Below, piece after piece: positions 36,079 through 43,269 of a DNA stretch of 64,000 nucleotides. Where the stretch lies: assembly GCF_001375595.1 (NCBI RefSeq), contig NZ_CVJQ01000001.1:2445001-2509000 (forward strand), written 5' to 3'. This DNA comes from Phenylobacterium immobile (ATCC 35973). GTDB taxonomy: Bacteria; Pseudomonadota; Alphaproteobacteria; Caulobacterales; Caulobacteraceae. The notes under the pieces were generated by a model, which saw nothing but the letters and a program-made list of their open reading frames with translations, made no database searches and was not told the origin of the DNA. Both the position numbers and the translations under genes were made by a program. The number at the start of each line of letters is the position of its first letter. The first letter of the stretch is position 1.

Positions 36079-37341
36079 CTAGCCGGCGGCGGGCGCCGAC
36101 GCTGGACGCGGCGTCAATCCCGCGGTGCGAAGCGCCGGCTTGAACAGGCTGTAGACAAAGCCTGCCCCGATCAGGGCGGCGGTGACTGCGAAGGGCAGGT
36201 TATGGCTCAGCTGGTAGAGTCCGACGAACAGCGGCGACATGATGTTCAGCGCGCCGCCGACGGCGCCGGCGATCCCGGCGACCCGCCCCTGCTCGCCCAG
36301 GCTCACCGCCAGCGACATCCCCGCCGTATAGCCCGGCCGCACGAAGCTGAAGCCGACGCAGCAGATGGCGAAGCCCGCGACGATCATCGTAAACTGGCTG
36401 GCGGCCAGCAGCACCAGCGCGCCCAGGAGGGCGATCCCCCCGCCCCAGAGGATCAGGTGGTTGGGCTTCATCCGGAAGATGCGGATCAGCCCCCACTGCC
36501 CGGTCAGGCCGGCGACCGCGCCGATCATCAAGGCGATGGCGATGGAATGCTGCGCCTCCATCAGGTCGCCCTTCACCGTGTCGATGATCAGGAAGGGCAG
36601 CATCTGGCCCAGCGCGCCTTGGCCGACGCCGGTGGCGATGCCGACCACCACGAACGGCATGATCCGCCCGTCCTTCCAGAACGGCGTCTTCGCCAGGGCG
36701 GCCGCGCTCGCCCCGCCGGCGACGAACGCCGGCTCCTCCTCCAGCCTGGGCCCTTCGCGCAGGTTCGCCGCCACCAGCACCGCCGCCCCGGCCGACAGCA
36801 CGGCGAAGATCAGCATCGGCCCGGAGAAGCCGACGAACGGCAGGATCAGGAAGGGCGCCAGCACCGGGCCGATGATCGTCCCCATGCTGCCGGCCCCGGC
36901 CAGGCCGGCGATCGCCTTGGCCCGGTCGTCCCGCGGCGTGCGCTCGGTGACGAAGGCCTGCGAGGATGGCATGATCGCGCTGCCCACCAGGCCGAACACC
37001 GACCTCGCCGCGATCAGGCAGGGCGCGATGATGAACCAGGGGGCGAGCTTGTGCGTCCCGGCCGCCACCACGGCCGCGCAGAGGACCATCGAGACGGTGA
37101 AGCCGCCCAGGCCCACCAGCATCACCGGCTTGCGCCCCAGCCGGTCGGAGGTCCGCGCCCAGAAGGCCGACATCAGGACGATGCACAGCGAGGAGGTCCC
37201 GAACGCCGCCGAAATCAGCGCATCGGGCAGGCCCATGGTCCGGCCCACGCCCGGAAGCACGGACATCAGACCCTGGTGGCCGATCGCCATGATGAAGTTA
37301 CAGGCGAACACGGTCGCAAACGCCAGACGCGACAGCTTCAC
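36079..37341 (-). CDS. MFS transporter
   Basis: Secondary transporter of 420 residues with twelve hydrophobic segments. The MFS loop motif between helices 2 and 3 is present as WARTSDRLGRKPVMLVG, and a large hydrophilic loop (NLREGPRLEEEPAFVAGG) separates the two halves. The frame is complete, unlike the MFS gene at 25.9 kb. The substrate is unknown; the sequence around SAFWARTSDRLGRKP is like the drug/metabolite exporter subgroup, but this is weak. A tRNA gene lies upstream on the same strand. Confidence 0.88.
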   Translation of the reverse strand: MKLSRLAFATVFACNFIMAIGHQGLMSVLPGVGRTMGLPDALISAAFGTSSLCIVLMSAFWARTSDRLGRKPVMLVGLGGFTVSMVLCAAVVAAGTHKLAPWFIIAPCLIAARSVFGLVGSAIMPSSQAFVTERTPRDDRAKAIAGLAGAGSMGTIIGPVLAPFLILPFVGFSGPMLIFAVLSAGAAVLVAANLREGPRLEEEPAFVAGGASAAALAKTPFWKDGRIMPFVVVGIATGVGQGALGQMLPFLIIDTVKGDLMEAQHSIAIALMIGAVAGLTGQWGLIRIFRMKPNHLILWGGGIALLGALVLLAASQFTMIVAGFAICCVGFSFVRPGYTAGMSLAVSLGEQGRVAGIAGAVGGALNIMSPLFVGLYQLSHNLPFAVTAALIGAGFVYSLFKPALRTAGLTPRPASAPAAG

Positions 37342-37468
37342 AGCGCCCTCGTCCGCATGCCGCTCGCGGCCTTCCTGATGACTTCCGCCACGGCTCCGTC
37401 CCCCGCCCTCCGCTTAGAGCGCCAGGCGGCGATCGTCCACCATCGGCAGCGCATACCGATCGACGCGC

Positions 37469-37544
37469 TGGTGGGCCCGGCAGGACTCGAACCTGCAACC
37501 AGACCGTTATGAGCGGTCGGCTCTAACCATTGAGCTACAGGCCC
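37469..37544 (-). tRNA. tRNA-Ile2 (anticodon CAT, expected to be lysidine-modified)
   Basis: The minus strand folds as a 76-base tRNA. The acceptor arm GGGCCTG pairs with CGGGCCC (one G-U pair), followed by discriminator A and an encoded CCA. The D arm is GCTCAATGGTTAGAGC, the anticodon stem-loop GACCG-CTCATAA-CGGTC, and the T arm GCAGG-TTCGAAT-CCTGC. The CAT anticodon could mean elongator Met or Ile2; the anticodon stem and acceptor resemble bacterial tRNA-Ile2 more than tRNA-Met. Confidence is high for a CAT tRNA and moderate for Ile2. Confidence 0.85.
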
Positions 37545-37645
37545 CTGCAGCGAACTTGCGCGTTACCATGGGCTGCACGGGCCATAAAGGCTGCGTTCAG
37601 GTAAGCTCAGCCACAACGACGGCTCATACGTTCGAGGAGACCTCC

Positions 37646-38386
37646 ATGAAGACCCTGTTTCGCGCCGCCGCCCTGGCTGGCTTGATGGCCACGGCGGCGT
37701 TGCCCGCGACGACGGCCCTGGCGCAGACGGCGCCTGCCGCCGACACCATGTTCCGCGCCACCACCTTCAACCTCTCGGCCTACGGCGAGACCCGCGTCGC
37801 CCCCGACATGGCCACCATCAACCTGGGCGTCATGACCGAGGCGCCGACGGCGGCGGCGGCCATGCGCGCCAATGCGCAGAAGATGACCGCCGTGATGAGC
37901 GCGCTTGGCAAGGCCGGCATCGCCGCCAAGGACATCCAGACCTCGAACCTGAACCTCTCGGCCCAGTATCAATACGCCGAGAACCAGCCGCCGAAGCTGA
38001 CCGGATACCAGGTCTCTAACCAGGTGACGGTCCGCGTGCTGGACCTGGCCAGGCTTGGCCCCGCCGTCGATGCGGTCGTGGCCTCGGGCGCCAACCAGGT
38101 GAACGGCATCGCCTTTGGCCTCGACGACCCCTCGGCCGCCGAGAACGCCGCGCGCGAAGACGCCGTCAAGGCGCTGGCGGCCAAGGCCGATCTCTACGCC
38201 AGGGCCACGGGCTACCGCGTCAGCCGGCTGGTGTCGCTGAGCGAAGGCGGCGGCTACACCCCGGCCCCGCCCATGCCGATGATGGCCATGGCCAAGCGCG
38301 AGTCCTTCGACGCCGGCACGCCGGTGGCCGGCGGCCAGCTCTCCGTGCGGATCGACGTGACGGGGCTCTACGAGCTGTCGCGCTAG
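37646..38386 (+). CDS. SIMPL (DUF541) domain periplasmic protein
   Basis: Exported protein of 246 residues with a clear Sec signal peptide (ending TTALAQ). The SIMPL domain follows: LSAYGETRVAPDMATINLGVMTEA, then GIAAKDIQTSNLNLSAQYQY, GYQVSNQVTVRVLDL and a C-terminal VRIDVTGLYEL strand. Family members bind the outer face of the membrane and are linked to oxidative stress tolerance, but no reaction is known. GAGGAG sits at proper distance before the ATG; an upstream in-frame extension overlaps the tRNA flank. It converges with the next gene, overlapping by 4 bases. Confidence 0.9.
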   Translation: MKTLFRAAALAGLMATAALPATTALAQTAPAADTMFRATTFNLSAYGETRVAPDMATINLGVMTEAPTAAAAMRANAQKMTAVMSALGKAGIAAKDIQTSNLNLSAQYQYAENQPPKLTGYQVSNQVTVRVLDLARLGPAVDAVVASGANQVNGIAFGLDDPSAAENAAREDAVKALAAKADLYARATGYRVSRLVSLSEGGGYTPAPPMPMMAMAKRESFDAGTPVAGGQLSVRIDVTGLYELSR

Positions 38387-38832
38387 AACCCAGCGCGCTT
38401 GAAGGCGCGTTCCAGCCGGTCGGCCATCATCAGGCCGGGGAAGGCGCGATCGCCCTCCATGACGGCGGCGTAGACCAGCGGTCGGCCCGGAACCGGGCCG
38501 GCCGCCCAGCCGACGCCGCGCGAGGCGTCTGCGACGGTGTTGCAGCTCAACCGGCGCGGCCGGCCGTCGCGGGCCACGGCCTCCAGCAAGGCGCCTGTGT
38601 CCCGGGTCTCCGGCGTCTCACAGGCTGGCAGCTTGGCGTCGCACGCGGCGTGGTCGTTGTAGCGATAGATCTGTCGGCCGGACTTGGCGTCCGCGATCAG
38701 CACGCAGGTGTTGGGATCGCCGATGGCCCGCGCGACGGCCCCGTCCAGGGTCTCCTTCGACACCCCGTCCGGCAGCCGGGGGCCGCACGCAGCGAGCATC
38801 AGCGCCAGCGCGGCGGCAAGGACGATACGCAT
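38383..38832 (-). CDS. Hypothetical lipoprotein, 149 aa
   Basis: Small lipoprotein with lipobox LMLAAC (cysteine at residue 16). The mature part has four more cysteines that may form disulfides (DPNTCVLIADAKSG, HAACDAKLPACETPE, RRLSCNTVADASRG). I do not recognise a family. Its ATG shares one base with the panD stop (TGATG), so it is translated with panD, although a lipoprotein has no evident role in pantothenate synthesis. Confidence 0.75.
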   Translation of the reverse strand: MRIVLAAALALMLAACGPRLPDGVSKETLDGAVARAIGDPNTCVLIADAKSGRQIYRYNDHAACDAKLPACETPETRDTGALLEAVARDGRPRRLSCNTVADASRGVGWAAGPVPGRPLVYAAVMEGDRAFPGLMMADRLERAFKRAGF

Positions 38833-39191
38833 CAGTCGGCAGCCTTCTTGATCGCGTTCCCCTCGCCTAGAAGCACGACGGTCGGCGCATAGTTCTGCGC
38901 CTCTTCGGCCGGCATCTGGCCGTAGGCGACGATGATCACCTTATCGCCTTTCTGCACCAGCCGCGCGGCCGCGCCGTTGACGCCGATCGTGCCGCCGCCG
39001 CGCGGCGCGGCGATCGCATAGGTGGTGAAGCGCGCGCCATTGGCGATGTTCAGCACATCCACCTGCTCGTTGGCGAGGATGCCCGAGGCCTCCAGCAGAT
39101 CAGCGTCGATGGAGATCGAGCCCTCATAGTCGAGGTCCGACTGGGTCACCGTCGCGCGGTGAAGCTTGGCGCGCATCATCGTCAGTTGCAT
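38832..39191 (-). CDS. panD: Aspartate 1-decarboxylase (pyruvoyl enzyme)
   Basis: Makes beta-alanine from L-aspartate for pantothenate and CoA synthesis. The 119-residue proenzyme is the usual length and contains the self-cleavage site Gly-Ser in [15 protein letters not shown], which yields the pyruvoyl group, followed by [11 protein letters not shown] and [19 protein letters not shown]. It starts 36 bases after the alpha/beta hydrolase gene on the same strand and overlaps the following lipoprotein start by one base. No other pantothenate gene is in the window. Confidence 0.96.
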   Translation of the reverse strand: MQLTMMRAKLHRATVTQSDLDYEGSISIDADLLEASGILANEQVDVLNIANGARFTTYAIAAPRGGGTIGVNGAAARLVQKGDKVIIVAYGQMPAEEAQNYAPTVVLLGEGNAIKKAAD

Positions 39192-39226
39192 GGGGTGGAT
39201 ATACGGATCCCACGTCTGCGCTTCAA

Positions 39227-40096
39227 TCAGCGTACGGTCTGCGCCCGCAGGAAGGCGGTCATATCCGCCAGCACCGGAGCGCGCTTGCGCAGCGGACGCG
39301 ACAGGGCCAGCACCAGCCTGGGGTGGTCGAGCCCCTCATAGGTCTTTTCCTCCACGGGGACGCCGCGGGCCCTCAGCACGCCGGCCAGGGCGTGAGTGTT
39401 GCGCGGATAGACCACCTTGTCCTCCGATCCGGTGGCCAGGAACGCCGGCGGCAGGGAGGCGACCGCGCCCGTCCGCGCAAAAGTCATCGGCTGCGTCGCC
39501 TCCAGATCTGCGACGTGGCCGAAGGTGCGGCTGGTGATCGGGCCTTCCAGCGGCAGGAAGTCGTAGGGCCCAGCCAGGCCCGCCACGGCGCGGATGGCCC
39601 CGGGATCAACGCCGGCCGCCCTCAGGAAGCGCGGGTCCAGCGCCAGCATCACGGCGTTATAGGCGCCGGACGAGTGGCCGATGAGAACGATCCGCGTGGG
39701 GTCGCCACCGATCGCCGGACCATGATCGACGGCCCAGCGCACCGCCTGCGCGCCGTCCTCCAGAAAGCCCGGGTAGCGCACCTGCGGATAGACGCGATAG
39801 TCGGCGACGATCGTCACAAAGCCCTGGGCGGCGAGCGCGTGGCCGACCCAGCCATAGTCCTTGCGCCGCCCGCTATCCCAGCCGCCGCCATAGAAGAACA
39901 CCGCCATGGGCGCGGCCTTCATGCGCCGCTTCGGGGCGTAGACATCAAGGCGCTGGCGCGGGTCTGAGCCATAGGCCGTCCCGCGCTCGACCACCGCGGC
40001 GGGGTCCTTGGGGGCCAGGGTGGCGAACAGCGTCAGGGGGGCGCAGGCCGCTGCAAGCGTGGCCGCGCAGGCGGCGAGGATCGGAGACAGACGCAA
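39227..40096 (-). CDS. Alpha/beta hydrolase (esterase-like), probably a lipoprotein
   Basis: Esterase-like hydrolase of about 290 residues. The oxyanion motif [12 protein letters not shown], nucleophile [12 protein letters not shown], an aspartate in [12 protein letters not shown], and histidine in GLDHPRLVL give a complete catalytic triad. The N-terminus [17 protein letters not shown] looks like a lipoprotein signal. No ATG precedes it well; a TTG at 40096 gives that signal and starts 8 bases after the acyltransferase stop. An ORF open to 40201 would run into the upstream gene. It could act on a lipid made by the neighbouring P450/acyltransferase genes (inference). Confidence 0.82.
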   Translation of the reverse strand: MRLSPILAACAATLAAACAPLTLFATLAPKDPAAVVERGTAYGSDPRQRLDVYAPKRRMKAAPMAVFFYGGGWDSGRRKDYGWVGHALAAQGFVTIVADYRVYPQVRYPGFLEDGAQAVRWAVDHGPAIGGDPTRIVLIGHSSGAYNAVMLALDPRFLRAAGVDPGAIRAVAGLAGPYDFLPLEGPITSRTFGHVADLEATQPMTFARTGAVASLPPAFLATGSEDKVVYPRNTHALAGVLRARGVPVEEKTYEGLDHPRLVLALSRPLRKRAPVLADMTAFLRAQTVR

Positions 40097-40104
40097 AACC
40101 AGGT

Positions 40105-41070
40105 TCAGCCTTCGCTCTCGCCATCCAGCAGCGGGCCGCTCATCGGCGCCGGCGCGTCGGCCTGATCTTCCCGAGCGCCGAACTGGGGCGCCCAGAACCA
40201 TTGATCGAAGTGTTCGATCACCACAGCTTCGTAAACGGCGTTCAATCGATCCAGCTCCGCCTCGAATCCCGGCCCGCGGGTGTCCGACGTCGTCATGCGG
40301 AAGGGCTCGAGGAAGACCAGCCGGAAATGCGCGCCATGGGTGCGCAACATATAGGCCGGCACGATGGCGGCGCCGGTGGTCACCCCCAGTCGCGCCGCGA
40401 TCCTGAGGTTTCCCGCCAACCGCCCAGGCCGATCAAGCCTCGGCGCATTCACGCGTCCGCCCAGGAAATCATCGACGAACAGCCAGGCCGCCCGCTCCCC
40501 ACCCGTCAGGCATCGCTGCAAGCGCTTCATCCCCCCCGGCCACGCCGGGAAGGTGAGCGTGCCCGCCCGGTCCCGCGCGCCGCTGATCAGGGCGTAGTCC
40601 GCGGCGCTGCGCGGCGGCTGGTGCGGCCCAAGGGCGCGGCAGCCCAGCCGGGGCAGCATGGCCGGTAGCAGCTCCCAGTTCCCCATGTGCAGCGGCGCGA
40701 CCAGCACCGGCGCGCCGCCAGCCTGCGCCGCCCGCAGGTGCGCTTCGCCTTCGACGCCCACCCGGTCGAGCAAGCGCTCCAGCAGGTAGATTTCCGTAAG
40801 CGTGCGCCCCATGCCGCGCCACATCCGTCTCATGGCGGCGTGGGTCTCCGCCGCGCCGGCGGCGTCGGGCCTGCAACGGCGCCAGTTGGCGCGGGCGCGG
40901 GCGTCGGCGCGGCGATAGTCGAAGCCCCGAACGACCACGGCGACCAGCACGCCGAGCCCTGCGCCCGCCGCCGAGGCGATGTCGACGCCGCCAAGCCGCG
41001 CCATGGCGCCAAACACCCGATTGGAGAGCCTCACCAACGCCTCTTGCAGGGCGGGACGCGCCTCAGCCAT
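40105..41070 (-). CDS. LpxL-like lysophospholipid/lipid A acyltransferase
   Basis: Membrane-associated acyltransferase of the lauroyl/myristoyl transferase family, about 321 residues. The catalytic HX4E motif is in LVAPLHMGNWELL. Further family segments are LGPHQPPRSAADYALISGARDRAG and AWLFVDDFLGG. An N-terminal hydrophobic stretch (ASAAGAGLGVLVAVVV) fits a membrane anchor. The ATG at 41070 overlaps the P450 gene by 8 bases; an upstream extension would be embedded further in the P450 frame. Acceptor is unknown: lipid A, or an N-acyl amino acid type lipid, are both possible given the P450 neighbour. Confidence 0.85.
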   Translation of the reverse strand: MAEARPALQEALVRLSNRVFGAMARLGGVDIASAAGAGLGVLVAVVVRGFDYRRADARARANWRRCRPDAAGAAETHAAMRRMWRGMGRTLTEIYLLERLLDRVGVEGEAHLRAAQAGGAPVLVAPLHMGNWELLPAMLPRLGCRALGPHQPPRSAADYALISGARDRAGTLTFPAWPGGMKRLQRCLTGGERAAWLFVDDFLGGRVNAPRLDRPGRLAGNLRIAARLGVTTGAAIVPAYMLRTHGAHFRLVFLEPFRMTTSDTRGPGFEAELDRLNAVYEAVVIEHFDQWFWAPQFGAREDQADAPAPMSGPLLDGESEG

Positions 41071-42553
41071 GCCCGAAGGGGCAGCGCGAAGGCGCCGACG
41101 CGGGCGCCACGGCCCCAACCGCAACAACCCCGTCGCGCGGATGCAGCGTCATCGGCAGCCGCTCGCCGGGCCGCAGGGTCATGTGGCAGACGGGCTCGAC
41201 CACATGGCCAGCCTCGAGCCGCAGCTCGAACCGTTGAGCGATCACCGCGACGCAGAGGATCGCCTCGGTCAGGCCGAACGCCTGGCCGGGACAGACCCGC
41301 GGCCCCGCGCTGAACGGCACATAGGCGTATTTCGAGACTGGCCCCACGCCACCCGGCATGAAGCGTTCCGGATCGAATTCATTGGGCTGCGGCCACAGCT
41401 CTTCATGACGGTGCAGCAGCCAGGGCACCACAAGCATGGTGGAGTCCCTGGGGATCGCCTTGCCGTTGAATTCCTCATCGACGATCGCCTCGCGGGAGAG
41501 GTGCGGCACCGGCGGATAGAGCCGCAGGACCTCCTCGATCACAGCCTGGACGAATGGCAGCCTGGCCACGTCGTCGAGCGTCGGCGGGCGGCCGGCCAGA
41601 CTGGCGTCGACCTCCGTCTGCAGGCGTTCGCGCGTCCCCTGATCCTGCGAAAGCACGAACCAGGTCCAGGCCAGCGTATTGGCCGTCGTCTCGTAGCCCG
41701 CCATGAACAGGACGGCGATCTCGTTGCGCAATTCCTCTCGGGTCAGCGGCTGGCCATCGGCCTCGCTGGCGGCGATCATCTGGGCGACCAGGCAGGTCGG
41801 CGCGTCGCGTTCGGCGTCCAGGTCATCGATGATGGTGTCGAGCACTCGGTTGATCTGGCGCACCGCCCGACCCACGCGAAGGTTGGGCGGCCGCGGAAAC
41901 CATTCCGGCGCACCAGCCACGGTCAGCCAGTCGATCCCGGCGGTCGCCGCCTGGTAGCGGGCGAAGCCGCCGACGATAGCCCGGGCATGGTGGGCGCCCA
42001 GCGCCCGACCAAACAGGTTGCGACAGATGATGTCGGCGGTCAGCTCCCCCATATCGGCCAGCACATCGACCACCGCGCCAGCTGGGACGCGCGCCCACCG
42101 CTCGCAAAGCGCCTCGGCGGCCTCGACCATCACGGGCGCGAACTGCGCGAGCTTGGACGCATGGATGATCGGCGCCACCAGCGCACGGCGTCGACGCATG
42201 GTCGCGCCCTCGCTGATGAACAGCCCGTCGCCGATCAGAGGCCGCAACATCCGACGCATCTCGCGGCTCTTGCGCTCAAAGGCCTGGGCTTTTGTGTTGA
42301 AGACGTAGCGCGCCGACTCCGGACTGTTGCAGAGAAATATATTTCGATTCAGTACCTTCGTCGGGCTGAAACCCCAGACAAAGGCGTCGGCCTCCCAGAC
42401 GCTGATCAGGTTCTTGCGCATCAGCTGTACACGCCGCCACGCGCTAAGGCGTCCAGCCGGCCTGGGCGGATAGGGAGGCGTATAGCCGGGCACGCGATCT
42501 CCCAGACCATTGCGGCCGCCACTCGGGGGAATCCCGGGCCGGCCATAGTCCAT
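41063..42553 (-). CDS. Cytochrome P450
   Basis: Haem monooxygenase of about 496 residues with all core motifs: I-helix oxygen-binding AGYETTANTLAW, K-helix ExxR in EEVLRLYPPVPHL, and haem-ligand loop FSAGPRVCPGQAFG. It is longer than many soluble bacterial P450s and resembles the fatty-acid hydroxylating CYP102/CYP4-like side of the family (weak inference). The start was set at the ATG of MDYGRPGIPP; a TTG nine codons upstream would be an alternative. It is the first gene of a minus-strand run with an acyltransferase (8-base overlap) and a hydrolase. A 2OG-oxygenase-like gene is divergent, 56 bases away. Confidence 0.9.
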   Translation of the reverse strand: MDYGRPGIPPSGGRNGLGDRVPGYTPPYPPRPAGRLSAWRRVQLMRKNLISVWEADAFVWGFSPTKVLNRNIFLCNSPESARYVFNTKAQAFERKSREMRRMLRPLIGDGLFISEGATMRRRRALVAPIIHASKLAQFAPVMVEAAEALCERWARVPAGAVVDVLADMGELTADIICRNLFGRALGAHHARAIVGGFARYQAATAGIDWLTVAGAPEWFPRPPNLRVGRAVRQINRVLDTIIDDLDAERDAPTCLVAQMIAASEADGQPLTREELRNEIAVLFMAGYETTANTLAWTWFVLSQDQGTRERLQTEVDASLAGRPPTLDDVARLPFVQAVIEEVLRLYPPVPHLSREAIVDEEFNGKAIPRDSTMLVVPWLLHRHEELWPQPNEFDPERFMPGGVGPVSKYAYVPFSAGPRVCPGQAFGLTEAILCVAVIAQRFELRLEAGHVVEPVCHMTLRPGERLPMTLHPRDGVVAVGAVAPASAPSRCPFGHG

Positions 42554-42609
42554 GTCCGCGGAACAACAGACCTTTGACAAGCCCTCAGCGCGCCGATAGC
42601 GCCAAACGC

Positions 42610-43230
42610 ATGGCGCTGCGCACCCTTTTCGTCACCCGCCTCTATGAGGCCGAGCTCGCTGGCGAGCGCGGCTTTGCGCAGTTCAACGCCGATCTGGTCG
42701 ACGCCTGCCAGATGCTGGCTGACGAAGACGCCGCCGGGCGCGCCTGGTGCCGGTCTAACGGCTATGGCGGCTACACCTCCTACGCGTCCCTGAGCGACCT
42801 GCCGCAGCGCGCCAGCGCCTTCGCAGCCCTCAAAACCAGGCTCGACAGGCACGCCCGCGCCTACGCTGAAGCCCTCTCGCTAAACCTGGGCGGCGGCCGC
42901 CTGCGGCTCGACGACCTCTGGATCAATGTGCTGAAGCCGGGCGCGGCCCATACCGGCCACATCCACCCGCACAGCGTCCTGTCGGGCACCTATTATGTCG
43001 ACGTGCCTGCGGGCGCGAGCGCGCTCAAGCTCGAAGACCCCAGGCTGCCCCTGATGATGGCCGCCCCGCCCCGACTCAGCGAGGCGCCCGAGGAGGATCG
43101 GACCTTCGTCTACCTGCGACCTCAGGCTGGCACGCTGTACCTCTGGGAAAGCTTCCTGCGCCACGAGGTCCCCGCGAACGGCGCGCGCCGCCCGCGGGTC
43201 TCGATCAGCTTCAACTACGGCTGGCGCTGA
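42610..43230 (+). CDS. Putative 2OG-Fe(II) oxygenase (TIGR02466-like)
   Basis: Predicted non-haem iron, 2-oxoglutarate dependent dioxygenase of 206 residues. The iron-binding side is suggested by GHIHPHSVLSGTYYVD, with a late histidine in LWESFLRHEVPAN, followed by the arginine in RRPRVSISFNYGWR that would hold 2-oxoglutarate. The ATG at 42610 was chosen; an in-frame TTG at 42574 is the first base of TTGACA, a likely -35 element, so the transcript may be leaderless. Substrate is unknown. Being divergent from a P450 suggests two oxygenases acting on one compound, but this is only context. Confidence 0.75.
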   Translation: MALRTLFVTRLYEAELAGERGFAQFNADLVDACQMLADEDAAGRAWCRSNGYGGYTSYASLSDLPQRASAFAALKTRLDRHARAYAEALSLNLGGGRLRLDDLWINVLKPGAAHTGHIHPHSVLSGTYYVDVPAGASALKLEDPRLPLMMAAPPRLSEAPEEDRTFVYLRPQAGTLYLWESFLRHEVPANGARRPRVSISFNYGWR

Positions 43231-43269
43231 CGGCCTCTCCCTGCTTCGCAGGAGTGCAAGGATCGCGCC

